NCBI RefSeq assembly: GCF_000191065.1
Contig: NZ_GL872283.1
Coordinates: 554,087-603,985, forward strand
Source of the DNA: Prevotella multiformis DSM 16608
Lineage (GTDB): Bacteria; Bacteroidota; Bacteroidia; Bacteroidales; Bacteroidaceae
DNA length: 49,899 nucleotides
Direction: 5' to 3'
Positions 25,349 to 35,301 of this stretch are shown piece by piece. Under the pieces are notes generated by a model that saw nothing but the letters and a program-made list of their open reading frames with translations, ran no database searches and was not told the DNA's origin. Made by a program: the position numbers and the translations under genes. Every line of letters starts with the position of its first letter. Within the stretch, counting starts at the first letter, position 1.

Positions 25349-26119
25349 TTACAGCGCAGTCTTGTTTTCTTCTATGCTCTTGACTTTCTTGAAGAGGTCG
25401 GAAGCGAAGACGAGGTCGTTCAGCTTCTGGTTGTGGGAGGAAATGACCGTGTCCTTGTCGCCTTGCCATTCCTTCTTGCCGTCAGCAATGAAGATGATAT
25501 TTTCACCAATGCCCATCACCGAGTTCATGTCGTGGGTGTTGATGATGGTTGTCATATTGAACTCACGTGTGATACTTGTCAGCAGTTCATCGATGACCAA
25601 TGAGGTTTTCGGATCCAGTCCGGAGTTCGGCTCGTCACAGAAGAGGTACTTCGGGTTCATCACGATGGCGCGTGCGATGGCGACACGCTTCTGCATACCG
25701 CCCGAAATCTCACCGGGGAACTTCTCTTCGGCGCCGGTCAGGTTTACACGCTCAAGGCATTCCATAGCCCTTTTGTCACGCTCCTGTGAGGTCATGTCCG
25801 AGAACATATCCAAAGGGAAACGCACGTTTTCCAGCACGGTAAGCGAGTCGAAGAGAGCTGCACCCTGGAAAATCATTCCCATCTCACGACGCATGAGAAT
25901 CTTCTCCTTCTTTGTCATGTTGACGAAGTTGCGCCCGTCATAGAGCACTTCGCCGCTGGTCGGGTCGAGCAGGCCGGTGAGCGACCGCATCAGTACGGTC
26001 TTTCCCGCACCGCTCTGTCCGATGATGAGGTTCGTCTTCCCGTCTTCAAAGATGGTGTTTATATCCTTCAGCACTTCCTTGTTGCCGAACGACTTGTAGA
26101 GATGTTTTACTTCAATCAT
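25349..26119 (-). CDS. mlaF: MlaF-type ABC transporter ATPase
   Basis: The 256-residue cytoplasmic ATPase powers phospholipid movement across the envelope. Walker A is GQSGAGKT (about 34-41), the signature ISGGMQKR (about 145), Walker B LFCDEPNSGLDP, and the H-loop NTHDMNSV. The unusual Q in GQSGAGKT and the GGMQKR signature are typical of MlaF/Mkl ATPases. The permease gene mlaE is 96 nt upstream on the same strand. No MCE-domain partner (MlaD) is adjacent in this window. Confidence 0.9.
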   Translation of the reverse strand: MIEVKHLYKSFGNKEVLKDINTIFEDGKTNLIIGQSGAGKTVLMRSLTGLLDPTSGEVLYDGRNFVNMTKKEKILMRREMGMIFQGAALFDSLTVLENVRFPLDMFSDMTSQERDKRAMECLERVNLTGAEEKFPGEISGGMQKRVAIARAIVMNPKYLFCDEPNSGLDPKTSLVIDELLTSITREFNMTTIINTHDMNSVMGIGENIIFIADGKKEWQGDKDTVISSHNQKLNDLVFASDLFKKVKSIEENKTAL

Positions 26120-26215
26120 AATGAGAACTTCCTCCAGTCCCTCCCAAGGAGGGCAGTAGGTTTTGCTTTTTCACCTTTTCAATGTTTACTTTCCCCTCGG
26201 GGAGAGGTGTTCATA

Positions 26216-26962
26216 TTAACTCAATATCTGCGTCAGGAACACATCGCTGAAGAGAATCAGGACACTCGAGCAGACGACGGCATCGGTGGATGCCTTGCCC
26301 ACTTCTACGCTGCCGCCTTTCACCGTGTAGCCCATGTAGGAGGATACGCTTGAGATGATGAAGGCGAAGAAGAATCCTTTGATGATGCTCATCCACATGA
26401 ACCAAGCATTGAAGTCGTGCTGCAGCCCGGCGGTCAGGTCGATCGGCGTGATGATGTGCCCGATGTATGCCGTTGCATACGCTCCGATGATACCCGTAGC
26501 CGCCGAGAAGATGACAAGGAACGGCATGATGGTGATCAGTCCCAACATTTTCGGCAGGATGAGGTAGCTGGCGGAATTGATGCCCATAATCTCCAGGGCG
26601 TCGATTTGCTGCGTGACCCGCATCGTCCCCAGCTCTGATGCGATGTTCGACCCGACCTTCCCCGAAAGGATCAGGCACATGATGCTGCTGGAGAACTCCA
26701 GCAGCATGATTTCGCGCGTCACGTAGCCCGACACCCAGTGAGGCATCCAGGGGCTCTGCACGTTGAGCTTGATCTGTATACATATCACCGCACCGATGAA
26801 GAACGAGATGAGCAGGACGATGCCGATGGAGTCGACCCCCAGCTGCGACATTTCCTTGACGTACCGTTTCAGGAACATCCGCATCCGTTCAGGGCGGCTG
26901 AACGACCGTCCCATCAGTATAAGATAATTGCCGAATGTGTTCAGCCACTTGAAGACAAGCAT
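26216..26962 (-). CDS. mlaE: MlaE-type lipid transport permease
   Basis: The 248-residue inner-membrane protein has five to six hydrophobic segments and the MlaE/DUF140 signature LEFSSSIMCLILSGKVGSNI followed by ELGTMRVTQQIDALEIMGIN. It pairs with MlaF to move phospholipids between membranes and maintain outer-membrane asymmetry. Length is normal. It is the first gene of the mlaE-mlaF unit and has its own TAnnTTTG promoter. Confidence 0.92.
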   Translation of the reverse strand: MLVFKWLNTFGNYLILMGRSFSRPERMRMFLKRYVKEMSQLGVDSIGIVLLISFFIGAVICIQIKLNVQSPWMPHWVSGYVTREIMLLEFSSSIMCLILSGKVGSNIASELGTMRVTQQIDALEIMGINSASYLILPKMLGLITIMPFLVIFSAATGIIGAYATAYIGHIITPIDLTAGLQHDFNAWFMWMSIIKGFFFAFIISSVSSYMGYTVKGGSVEVGKASTDAVVCSSVLILFSDVFLTQILS

Positions 26963-26987
26963 GATTTCTCCTTTTGGTTTGAATGTG

Positions 26988-26995
26988 CAAAATTA
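26988..26995 (-). promoter_or_regulatory. -7 promoter box of mlaE-mlaF
   Basis: The minus strand reads TAATTTTG, an exact TAnnTTTG match, 26 nt upstream of the mlaE ATG. Confidence 0.6.
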
Positions 26996-27331
26996 GCCAA
27001 AATATCACAGAAACAGGCAGGAAAGACATTATTTAATAGTCGGGAAGGCTGCTTTCCGCCCTTTGTAGACGGTGTCTCCGCACCAGTCGTAGGTGTGTTT
27101 CCCCGATGTTCTTCGTATCCCCGCAGGATAACCGGGCAGGTGCAGGCTGTGAAAAGCGGTCCGGCAGAGTGCGGGAGATGTAGCCCGATGTGCGGACCGG
27201 CGGCAGCCCCGTGCCGGCACAAGCCCTGCTGGCGGCGGAGACAGGCGGCAGCGTACGCCCCCCGGCCGTATGCAGCTCTTCTCTTTTGTTTCTTTTCACG
27301 TCTTTATGACGGCTGTCTGCTTTTAATTTAT

Positions 27332-27339
27332 TAATTTTG
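27332..27339 (+). promoter_or_regulatory. -7 promoter box of lptB
   Basis: TAATTTTG is an exact match, 44 nt upstream of ATG 27383 and 62 nt upstream of ATG 27401. Confidence 0.6.
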
Positions 27340-27382
27340 CAGCGATTGCAGCGGTGGTGTCAGGTGATGCCCGCCTGTGTAA

Positions 27383-28237
27383 ATGCTAAAAGAAAAAGCT
27401 ATGTCAGAGACAGATAAGATTGTGGTCCGTCCGCAGGAGGAGGGGAGTGTGCTCCGGACGGAGAAGCTGGTGAAGCGGTACGGGAAGCGTACGGTAGCCA
27501 ACGGGGTAAGCATCCATGTGCGGCAAGGGGAAATCGTGGGACTGCTCGGACCGAACGGTGCCGGAAAGACAACGTCGTTCTATATGACGACGGGGCTTGT
27601 CGTTCCGAATGAGGGGCACGTCTACATCGACGATCGGGAAATCACCAACTTCCCCGTCTACAAGCGCGCCCGTGCCGGCATCGGCTATCTGCCGCAGGAG
27701 GCGAGCGTCTTCCGCAAGATGAGTGTGGAGGACAACATCATGAGCGTACTGGAAATGACGAAGCTCTCGAAGCAGGAGCGCATCGACAAGATGGAGGCCC
27801 TCATACGGGAATTCCGGTTGGAGAAGGTGCGCAGGAACCTCGGCGACCGTCTCTCCGGCGGTGAGCGTCGCCGCTGCGAGATAGCCCGCTGCCTGGCGAT
27901 CGACCCGAAGTTCATCATGCTCGACGAGCCGTTTGCCGGGGTAGATCCGATTGCCGTCGAGGACATCCAGCACATTGTATGGCGGCTGAAGTTCCGCAAT
28001 ATCGGAATCCTCATCACGGATCATAATGTACATGAAACGCTGAACATCACCGACCGCGCCTATCTCCTTTTTGAGGGGCGCATCCTCTTCAAGGGGACGC
28101 CGGAGGAGCTGGCTGCCAACAAGATCGTGAAGGAAAAGTACCTCGGTACAGACTTCGTCCTGCAGAAGAAAGACTTCCAGCTGCTCGACCAGCGCAAGCG
28201 GGCGCAGGAAGAGGCAGACGGCATTGTCCGCCAGTAA
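27383..28237 (+). CDS. lptB: LptB lipopolysaccharide-export ABC ATPase
   Basis: The 284-residue ATPase drives LPS extraction from the inner membrane with LptFG. Walker A is [13 protein letters not shown], the Q-loop lies in [15 protein letters not shown] (a strong LptB hallmark), the signature is LSGGERRR, Walker [14 protein letters not shown], and the switch His ITDHNVHE. The C-terminus is about 35 residues longer than E. coli LptB, as usual in Bacteroidetes. Met at 27401 (MSETDK) is an equally good start. It appears monocistronic. Confidence 0.95.
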   Translation: MLKEKAMSETDKIVVRPQEEGSVLRTEKLVKRYGKRTVANGVSIHVRQGEIVGLLGPNGAGKTTSFYMTTGLVVPNEGHVYIDDREITNFPVYKRARAGIGYLPQEASVFRKMSVEDNIMSVLEMTKLSKQERIDKMEALIREFRLEKVRRNLGDRLSGGERRRCEIARCLAIDPKFIMLDEPFAGVDPIAVEDIQHIVWRLKFRNIGILITDHNVHETLNITDRAYLLFEGRILFKGTPEELAANKIVKEKYLGTDFVLQKKDFQLLDQRKRAQEEADGIVRQ

Positions 28238-28615
28238 TCCGGCCTCCCGGCAGTCGCCGTAGCGTCGCTGATACGGTGTCGTCACCGTCCACGACCGTGT
28301 CCCCAAGCATCGGGCACGGCATTTCCGGCCGTTCCGGTTGTGGAGTCCGGTGTTGCGGCCTTTCGCCTGGAAGGTACGGATGGGCGTGGACGTGCTGTGG
28401 GGAAGCGGCAAGGTCATGGCTGGATCCGGAAGGGATATACCCGTCCTCCAGCCCCGTCCTCCTTGGTTAAAAAAACAAATTTCCACCTGTATATTATAAA
28501 GGTATGCGATTTTTTAAGTACCTTTGCACCTCAAAGACTGCGGGGAGGGAGTGTGTCTTCTCGCAGCTGTACGCTGTTGATAAATAACAATAAACAATAA
28601 TATAGAACATCAAAG
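28238..28615 (+). other. Intergenic region and leader of the trigger factor gene
   Basis: About 280 GC-rich nucleotides without a credible gene are followed by an AT-rich promoter and an ~80-nt leader. TACCTTTG at 28519-28526 is an exact -7 box. No terminator with a T run was found directly after lptB. Confidence 0.5.
28519..28526 (+). promoter_or_regulatory. -7 promoter box of tig
   Basis: TACCTTTG matches TAnnTTTG exactly, 90 nt upstream of the tig ATG, leaving a leader of roughly 80 nt. Confidence 0.6.
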
Positions 28616-29983
28616 ATGAAAATTTCATTTGAGAATCCCGACAAGGTGAACGGTCTGATGACGATTACCGTTGAGGAAGCTGATTACAAGGATGAGGTGG
28701 AGAAGACCCTCAAGGATTACCGCAAGCACGCCAATGTCCCCGGCTTCCGTCCGGGGCAAGTGCCGATGGGCTTGGTCAAGCGTCAGTACGGCATGCAGGT
28801 CAAGATGGATACCATCAACAAAATCCTGGGTGAGAACCTTCAGAAATACATTGCCGACAACAAAATCCAGATGCTGGGCCAGCCGCTGGCGCCGGAGGCC
28901 GGGGAGGCTGTCGATCTGGAAAAGGCTGCTCCTTATGAGTTCAAGTTCGATATTGCCGTTGCTCCTGAGTTCAATATTGAACTGAGCGGAAAGAACAAGG
29001 TCGATTACTATGAGATCGCCGTTGACGACAAGCTGATCGACCAGCAGGTAGAGATGTTCCGGAGCCGTGCAGGCCACTACGACAAGGCCGAGACCTTCGA
29101 CCCGGAGCAGCGTGATATGCTGAAGGGGGATCTTCGCGAGCTGGACGAGAACGGCAATACGCTCGAGGGCGGCATCACTGTGGAGGGCGCTTCGATGATG
29201 CCGCAGTACATCAAGGTCGAGGATCAGAAGAAACTTTTTGACGGATCCAAGCTGGGCGACATCATCACTTTCAACCCGACTGCCGCTTATCCCGACAACG
29301 ATATAGAAGTCTCTTCTCTCTTGAAGATCAAGAAGGAGGAAGTGGCCGAGCATAAGGGCAACTTCTCTTATCAGATTACCGAGATTTCACGCTTTGTCAA
29401 GGCTGAGAACAATGCCGAACTCTGGAACGGTGTCTACGGCGAAGAGGCCGGCATCAAGGACGAGGCCGGTTTTCGCAAGGCGATTGCCGACGGTCTGAAG
29501 GAACAGCTGAAGGGTGATTCTGACTACAAGTTCATCCAGGATCTCCGTGCTTACTGCGAGAAGAAAGTGGGCAAGCTGACCTTCCCGGACGCACTCCTGA
29601 AGCGCATCATGCTCGCCAACAACAAGGACAAGGGCGAGGAGTTCGTAGAGAAAAACTATGAGCAGAGCATCAGGGAACTTACATGGCACCTGATCAAGCA
29701 GCAGCTGGCAGCAGCCCACGGCATCAAGGTAGAAGACAATGACGTCCGTGAGAGTGCGCGTCAGATGGCCCGTGCGCAGTTCGCCCAGTATGGTATGACA
29801 AACGTTCCGGACGACTACCTGAACGGCTATGCGGATGATATGCTGAAGAAGCGTGAGAACATCGACTCGTTCGTCGAGGCTGCACTCGACCGCAAACTCG
29901 CTGCCGCTGTCAAGGAAATTGTCAAGCTGAATGTCAAGAGCGTAAGTCTTGAAGAGTTCAACAAACTTGTAAGCGAACAATAA
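28616..29983 (+). CDS. tig: Trigger factor, ribosome-associated chaperone
   Basis: The 455-residue chaperone binds nascent chains at the ribosome exit. The N-terminal ribosome-binding motif is present as NVPGFRPGQVPMGLVKRQYG (about 40-59, matching the GFRxGxxP signature). The middle PPIase domain (about 150-250) is poorly conserved, as usual in Bacteroidetes, and a helical C-terminal domain follows. It is directly upstream of clpP-clpX, the common bacterial order, which links folding and proteolysis. Confidence 0.95.
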   Translation: MKISFENPDKVNGLMTITVEEADYKDEVEKTLKDYRKHANVPGFRPGQVPMGLVKRQYGMQVKMDTINKILGENLQKYIADNKIQMLGQPLAPEAGEAVDLEKAAPYEFKFDIAVAPEFNIELSGKNKVDYYEIAVDDKLIDQQVEMFRSRAGHYDKAETFDPEQRDMLKGDLRELDENGNTLEGGITVEGASMMPQYIKVEDQKKLFDGSKLGDIITFNPTAAYPDNDIEVSSLLKIKKEEVAEHKGNFSYQITEISRFVKAENNAELWNGVYGEEAGIKDEAGFRKAIADGLKEQLKGDSDYKFIQDLRAYCEKKVGKLTFPDALLKRIMLANNKDKGEEFVEKNYEQSIRELTWHLIKQQLAAAHGIKVEDNDVRESARQMARAQFAQYGMTNVPDDYLNGYADDMLKKRENIDSFVEAALDRKLAAAVKEIVKLNVKSVSLEEFNKLVSEQ

Positions 29984-30010
29984 TTTTAGGAAAAATCTTC
30001 CTTTAGATAG

Positions 30011-30122
30011 AGAGGTTATCGATTTTTTTGCTTATCTTTGCTTAAGATATGCAGCCGGATGTCGCCCCCGGGTGGCACGGTGTTTGTATAGATGGCAATG
30101 ATAAGAGAGGTCGATAACCTCT
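30011..30122 (+). repeat. 12-bp inverted repeat enclosing the clpP promoter
   Basis: AGAGGTTATCGA (30011-30022) pairs perfectly with TCGATAACCTCT (30111-30122), which runs into G then T7. In a tig read-through transcript this forms a terminator-like stem with an 88-nt loop. In transcripts from the internal promoter at 30033-30040 only the right arm exists. Confidence 0.55.
30033..30040 (+). promoter_or_regulatory. -7 promoter box of clpP-clpX
   Basis: TATCTTTG is an exact match, giving a ~115-nt leader before the clpP ATG at 30161. Confidence 0.6.
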
Positions 30123-30160
30123 GTTTTTTTGTCACATTTTATATTATAGAAAGGAAAACA

Positions 30161-30853
30161 ATGAACGACTTTAGAAAGTATGCTACCAGGCATCTCGGGA
30201 TCGACGGTATGGTGCTGGACGACGTGGTGAAGGCACAGGCACAGTATCTGAACCCGTACATTCTTGAGGAACGGCAGCTGAACGTGACCCAGATGGATGT
30301 GTTCTCCCGGCTGATGATGGACCGCATTATCTTCCTCGGCACGCAGATAGATGATTACACCGCCAATACGCTGCAGGCGCAGCTGCTTTATCTGGACTCC
30401 GTCGACCCCGGAAAGGACATCTCCATCTACATCAATTCCCCCGGTGGAAGCGTGACGGCCGGACTGGGCATCTATGATACCATGCAGTTCATCTCGAGCG
30501 ATGTGGCGACCATCTGCACAGGCATGGCCGCCTCGATGGCTGCCGTGCTGCTCGTGGCCGGTCAGGAAGGCAAGCGTTCGGCCCTGACCCACAGCCGTGT
30601 GATGATCCATCAGCCGCTCGGCGGCGTACAGGGTCAGGCTTCCGATATTGAGATTGAAGCACGCGAGATACAGAAGTTCAAGAAAGAACTCTATACCATC
30701 ATCAGCAACCACTCGCACCAGCCGTTTGACAAGGTTTGGAACGACAGTGACCGCAACTACTGGATGACGGCGGAAGAAGCCCGGGAGTACGGCATGATCG
30801 ACGAGGTGCTGACGAGGAAACCAGTTAGTAACGCTCCAGAAGCAGTAAAGTAA
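30161..30853 (+). CDS. clpP: ATP-dependent Clp protease proteolytic subunit
   Basis: The 230-residue serine peptidase forms the proteolytic chamber that works with ClpX. Ser125 in [11 protein letters not shown] and His150 in HSRVMIHQP are clear; [16 protein letters not shown] and [11 protein letters not shown] are family hallmarks. I start it at ATG 30161, after AAAGGAAAACA, because the open frame extending to 30092 adds unrelated residues and lies in the leader. The N-terminal extension [16 protein letters not shown] is common in Bacteroidetes ClpP. It is followed 10 nt later by clpX. Confidence 0.95.
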   Translation: MNDFRKYATRHLGIDGMVLDDVVKAQAQYLNPYILEERQLNVTQMDVFSRLMMDRIIFLGTQIDDYTANTLQAQLLYLDSVDPGKDISIYINSPGGSVTAGLGIYDTMQFISSDVATICTGMAASMAAVLLVAGQEGKRSALTHSRVMIHQPLGGVQGQASDIEIEAREIQKFKKELYTIISNHSHQPFDKVWNDSDRNYWMTAEEAREYGMIDEVLTRKPVSNAPEAVK

Positions 30854-30863
30854 AGGAGAGACG

Positions 30864-32102
30864 ATGCCCCAGAAGAAATGCAGTTTTTGCGGCCGGAGTG
30901 AGAAGGACGTGAAGCTCCTGATCACAGGCCTGAACGGTTATATCTGTGAGGACTGTGCGCAGCAGGCTTATAACATCGTCATGCAGACGGGTGCTCTGGC
31001 ACAGGAACAGAACGGTGACGGCGGACCCTTCAAGATAAAGAAGGTGCCGAAGCCGAAAGAGATAAAGAAGTATCTTGACGAGTATATCATCGGGCAGGAT
31101 GAGGCGAAACGCTATCTTTCGGTAGCGGTCTACAACCATTACAAACGGCTGCAGCAGCCCAAGGACGATGACGGTGTCGAGATAGAGAAGAGCAATATCA
31201 TCATGGTCGGCTCTACAGGTACGGGCAAGACTCTGCTTGCCCGCACGATCGCCAAGCTGCTGGAGGTGCCTTTCACGATTGTGGATGCGACCGTCTTCAC
31301 CGAGGCCGGCTATGTAGGGGAGGATGTGGAGAGTATTCTCTCGCGCCTGCTGCAGGTTGCCAACTACGACGTGGAGGCGGCGGAGCGCGGCATCGTCTTC
31401 ATCGACGAGATCGACAAGATCGCCCGTAAGAGCGATAACCCCAGCATTACCCGTGACGTAAGCGGCGAGGGGGTGCAGCAGGGTCTGTTGAAGCTCCTGG
31501 AAGGAACGATGGTGAACGTGCCGCCCAAGGGCGGACGCAAGCATCCTGACCAGGACTACATACATGTTGACACGCGCAACATCCTCTTCATCTGCGGAGG
31601 TGCCTTCGACGGCATCGAGCGCAAGATAGCGCAGCGGCTCAATACGCATACGGTTGGTTACAACTCGGTGCAGAATGTCGCACGGATCGACAAGGCTGAC
31701 CTGATGAAGTATGTCTTGCCGCAGGATCTGAAGTCGTTCGGCCTCATTCCGGAGATCATCGGGCGTCTTCCGGTGCTGACTTATCTCAATCCGCTCGACC
31801 GGGAAGCGTTGCGAAAGATACTCGTCGAGCCGAAGAACTCCATCGTGAAGCAGTATGTCAAGCTGTTCGGCATGGACGGCATCACGCTCAGCTTTACGGA
31901 TCCGGCACTCGATTACATCGTGGACAAGGCTGTCGAGTACAAGCTCGGTGCGCGCGGTCTGCGTTCTATCGTCGAGGCGGTGATGATGGATGCGATGTTC
32001 GATGTGCCGTCCCGGCGTATCAAGTCGTTTGAAGTGACGGAGGAATACGTCCGTCAGCAATTGGACAAGGCGCACATTCAGAAAGCGAATGCTGCCTCGT
32101 AA
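30864..32102 (+). CDS. clpX: ClpX ATPase, specificity subunit of ClpXP
   Basis: The 412-residue AAA+ unfoldase starts with a zinc-binding domain ([17 protein letters not shown]). Walker A is [11 protein letters not shown] (about 112-122), Walker [12 protein letters not shown], the pore loop [12 protein letters not shown], and sensor/arginine regions lie in GRLPVLTYL. It delivers unfolded substrates to ClpP. It is in an operon with clpP and ends before a terminator. Confidence 0.97.
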   Translation: MPQKKCSFCGRSEKDVKLLITGLNGYICEDCAQQAYNIVMQTGALAQEQNGDGGPFKIKKVPKPKEIKKYLDEYIIGQDEAKRYLSVAVYNHYKRLQQPKDDDGVEIEKSNIIMVGSTGTGKTLLARTIAKLLEVPFTIVDATVFTEAGYVGEDVESILSRLLQVANYDVEAAERGIVFIDEIDKIARKSDNPSITRDVSGEGVQQGLLKLLEGTMVNVPPKGGRKHPDQDYIHVDTRNILFICGGAFDGIERKIAQRLNTHTVGYNSVQNVARIDKADLMKYVLPQDLKSFGLIPEIIGRLPVLTYLNPLDREALRKILVEPKNSIVKQYVKLFGMDGITLSFTDPALDYIVDKAVEYKLGARGLRSIVEAVMMDAMFDVPSRRIKSFEVTEEYVRQQLDKAHIQKANAAS

Positions 32103-32114
32103 CCTTATACACAT

Positions 32115-32165
32115 ACAGCCTGCGGATGTGAAGACGGATTCATGTCGGCAGGCTGTGTCGTTTTT
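32115..32165 (+). terminator. Terminator after clpPX
   Basis: ACAGCCTGC (32115-32123) pairs with GCAGGCTGT (32148-32156) and T5 follows at 32161-32165. Confidence 0.7.
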
Positions 32166-32205
32166 CTACCGAACCTAAAAGGATAAGGAACAACCAGCTA
32201 TTAAC

Positions 32206-34389
32206 ATGACACAGGAAGTCAATCTTACCGGAAAACTTAAACATTACTTTGGCTTTGACAAGTTCAAAGGCGATCAGGAGGCCATCATCCGCAATCTTCT
32301 TTCCGGACACGACACGTTCGTGCTGATGCCGACAGGCGGCGGAAAGAGCCTGTGCTATCAGCTTCCTTCATTGATCATGGAGGGGACGGCGATTGTCGTC
32401 TCTCCGCTCATCGCCCTGATGAAGAACCAGGTGGATGTCATCAACGGCATCAGCGAGGAGGACGGGGTGGCGCATTACCTCAATTCTTCCTTGAAGAAAG
32501 CCGAAATCGACCAGGTGCGTGCGGACATTGTCTCGGGACATACGAAACTGCTCTATGTCGCGCCGGAGTCGCTGAACAAAGAGGAGAACATAGCTTTCCT
32601 GAAATCAGTAAAGATCAGCTTCTACGCCATTGACGAGGCACACTGTATCTCGGAATGGGGACATGACTTCCGTCCGGAGTATCGGAAGATCCGTCATGCG
32701 ATTGAAGCGATCGGCGTGGCTCCGGTCATTGCGCTTACGGCGACGGCTACCGACAAGGTGCGTACGGACATCGTGCGCAGTCTGGGCATCGAGGATTGCG
32801 TGGAGTTCAAGAGCTCCTTCAACCGTCCGAATCTGTATTACGAGGTACGGGCGAAGAAGAGCGACGACGATACCGACAGGCAGATCATTAAGTTCATCAA
32901 GCAGCACGCCGGCAAGAGCGGCATCATCTACTGCCTGTCGCGCAAGAAGGTGGAAGAACTGGCCGCCGTCCTGCAGGCCAATGACATCAAGGCCGCACCT
33001 TATCATGCAGGTCTCGACTCGGAGACGCGGTCGAAGACGCAGGACGACTTCCTGATGGAGGATCTGGACGTGATCGTGGCGACGATCGCCTTCGGAATGG
33101 GAATCGACAAACCCGACGTGCGCTTTGTGATCCATTATGATATCCCGAAGAGCCTTGAAGGTTATTACCAGGAGACGGGACGTGCCGGACGCGACGGTGA
33201 AGAAGGTATCTGTATCGTGTTCTATTCCAAGAAAGACCTGAACAAGCTGGAGAAGTTCATGGAGGGGAAACCGGTCGCCGAGCAGGACATCGGACGGCAG
33301 CTGCTGCAGGAGACGGAAGCCTATGCCGAGTCGTCTGTCTGCCGGAGGAAGATGCTGCTGCATTATTTCGGTGAGGAATACCCGAAGGACAACTGCGGAA
33401 TGTGCGACAACTGCCTGCATCCCAAGAAGAAGATCGAGGGGAAGAAGCAGCTTCTGATAGCCCTTCAGGCGGTGAAGGTGCTGAAGGAGAACTTCCGGCA
33501 GGAGTATGTCATCGACTTTATAAGGGGCAGGGCTACTGACGACCAGAAAGACCATAAGCATGACGAACTGGAGGAGTTCGGAGCCGGAGAAGACGAAGAT
33601 CCGAAGATATGGAATCCTGTCATCCGTCAGGCGCTGCTGGCCGGCTATCTGGAGAAAGACGTCGAGAATTACGGACTTCTCAGACTGACTGCCGCCGGCA
33701 GGCGTTTCATGAAGTCGCCGGAGTCGTTCATGATCGTGATGGATGCCGAGTTTAAAGATGATGGCGATGATGAAGAGCCGGTGGCAGGTACGGCTGTTCT
33801 CGACCCGGAACTCTTCTCCATGCTGAAGAATCTCCGCCGCAAGATCGCCCGTAAACTGGAGATTCCGCCATACGTGATTTTCCAGGACGTATCGCTGGAA
33901 CAGATGGCGATGATGTATCCTGTCAACGAACAGGAACTGCAGAATATACAGGGAGTGGGAGCCGGCAAGGCGAAACGCTACGGAAAGGAGTTCTGTGAAC
34001 TGATAAAACAGCATTGCGAAGAAAACCATATCGAACGGCCGGAGGAACTGCGTGTCAGGACGGTGGCGAAAAAATCGATGCAGAAGGTCAAGATCATCCA
34101 GAGCATCGACCGCCAGCTGCCGCTCGACGACATTGCTTCGGCGGAGGGACTCGACTTCGACGATCTGCTGACGAAAGTCGAGGAAATCGTTTATAGCGGG
34201 ACGAAACTCAATATTGACTACTTCCTTGAGGAAATGTATGACGAGGAGCAGATAGACGACATCTACGACTACTTCATGGACAGTGAGACCGACAGCATTG
34301 AGACGGCAATGGAAGAACTGGACGGAGACTACAGTGAAGTTGAAATCCGTCTTGTCCGTATCAAGTTCCTTTCCGAAATGGCCAACTGA
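32206..34389 (+). CDS. recQ: RecQ family ATP-dependent DNA helicase
   Basis: The 727-residue helicase unwinds DNA in repair and recombination. Helicase motif I is MPTGGGKSLCYQLP (about 44-57), II is AIDEAHCISEWGHDF, motif VI QETGRAGRDGE. The RQC zinc cysteines are visible (CRRKMLLHYF, CGMCDNC), and an HRDC domain spans about 540-625. It is about 120 residues longer than E. coli RecQ, with an acidic C-terminal extension after HRDC usual in Bacteroidetes. It stands alone. Confidence 0.95.
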   Translation: MTQEVNLTGKLKHYFGFDKFKGDQEAIIRNLLSGHDTFVLMPTGGGKSLCYQLPSLIMEGTAIVVSPLIALMKNQVDVINGISEEDGVAHYLNSSLKKAEIDQVRADIVSGHTKLLYVAPESLNKEENIAFLKSVKISFYAIDEAHCISEWGHDFRPEYRKIRHAIEAIGVAPVIALTATATDKVRTDIVRSLGIEDCVEFKSSFNRPNLYYEVRAKKSDDDTDRQIIKFIKQHAGKSGIIYCLSRKKVEELAAVLQANDIKAAPYHAGLDSETRSKTQDDFLMEDLDVIVATIAFGMGIDKPDVRFVIHYDIPKSLEGYYQETGRAGRDGEEGICIVFYSKKDLNKLEKFMEGKPVAEQDIGRQLLQETEAYAESSVCRRKMLLHYFGEEYPKDNCGMCDNCLHPKKKIEGKKQLLIALQAVKVLKENFRQEYVIDFIRGRATDDQKDHKHDELEEFGAGEDEDPKIWNPVIRQALLAGYLEKDVENYGLLRLTAAGRRFMKSPESFMIVMDAEFKDDGDDEEPVAGTAVLDPELFSMLKNLRRKIARKLEIPPYVIFQDVSLEQMAMMYPVNEQELQNIQGVGAGKAKRYGKEFCELIKQHCEENHIERPEELRVRTVAKKSMQKVKIIQSIDRQLPLDDIASAEGLDFDDLLTKVEEIVYSGTKLNIDYFLEEMYDEEQIDDIYDYFMDSETDSIETAMEELDGDYSEVEIRLVRIKFLSEMAN

Positions 34390-34644
34390 TGCTGTTGCAG
34401 TTCAGACAGTAGGCAGAGGAAAGTGTGCCCCTACAGTTTAGCTGCCGTATGATCTTTTGATGCAGCCTCCTCCGCCAGGGAATATCCGCTGCCGGGACGG
34501 CCGTACGCTCAATCCTGTTCCGTTTCCATGCCTTGATGCCGTTGTGCGGATCTTGTTTTCAGCATTGAGCATTTTGCCGGTATGCTATCTGCACAGATCA
34601 AGAAACCCGTAGACATATATTATTAACATCAGACTTTATACTCC

Positions 34645-35301
34645 ATGAGAAGATTCCCGGAAAACCTGAAGCCTCTGCTTTTAGTCTTGTTCATTCTGTT
34701 CTGTGGCTGTTCGTCAGCGTTTGAGCAGGATGAAGACATCTCCCTCCGCAACCTGCGTGAGGGAGACCTGATGTTTGTTGTGAAGGAACAAAGCAATGCC
34801 ATTACAGATGCAACGCAGGGCATTGACGGACTGAAGATTGACCATGTGGCGATTTTCCATCATACGGACAGCCTTGATTATGCACTGGAAGCAATCGGGA
34901 AAGGGGTTGTGCTTACCGCCCTGACCGACTTCCTCAACCGTGCGAAGGGGAAAGAAGGCAGGCCGCTTATTGCTGTAGGAAGGGTAATTGCCGACTGTGA
35001 TATAGCTGCTTCTATGAAACGGGCATTGTGCTATCTCGGCAGGCCTTACGACCACTTCTATATGCCCGATGACAAGGAAATCTATTGCAGTGAACTGGTC
35101 CAGAAGTCGTTCGTCGACCATCATGGACTCCCGGTATTCCACACTATCCCTATGTCCTTTCATGGTAAAGACGGTAAGATCTTAGACTCCTGGATCCGCT
35201 TCTATGGCTTCTACCATCGTGAAGTGCCCGAAGGAGAACCCGGTACTAATCCCGGACAGCTGTCACGTGACAAGGCCGTAAAAGTTGCTTACGCATTCTG
35301 A
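34645..35301 (+). CDS. YiiX/C92-like papain-fold lipoprotein
   Basis: The 218-residue protein has a lipoprotein signal ending in LFCGC (Cys about 22). The fold signature of permuted NlpC/P60-like YiiX enzymes follows: LREGDLMFVV, the His motif IDHVAIFHH, and the Cys motif EIYCSELVQKSF. Members act as amidases or peptidases on cell-wall or lipid-linked substrates; the substrate here is unknown. It stands alone after recQ, with 255 nt of promoter region in between. Confidence 0.75.
   Translation: MRRFPENLKPLLLVLFILFCGCSSAFEQDEDISLRNLREGDLMFVVKEQSNAITDATQGIDGLKIDHVAIFHHTDSLDYALEAIGKGVVLTALTDFLNRAKGKEGRPLIAVGRVIADCDIAASMKRALCYLGRPYDHFYMPDDKEIYCSELVQKSFVDHHGLPVFHTIPMSFHGKDGKILDSWIRFYGFYHREVPEGEPGTNPGQLSRDKAVKVAYAF

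Larger units (their letters stand above)
26963..27382. other. Divergent intergenic region between mlaE and lptB
   Basis: About 420 nt, GC-rich in the middle, hold no supported gene. The ends carry the two divergent promoters noted separately. The mid part contains frames on both strands rich in Cys, Pro and Arg that look like random GC-rich sequence. Confidence 0.5.

Noticed and set aside
27029..27299. Cys/Arg/Pro-rich frames between mlaE and lptB
   Set aside because: Several phases are open at once in GC-rich DNA between two divergent promoters, typical of non-coding sequence.
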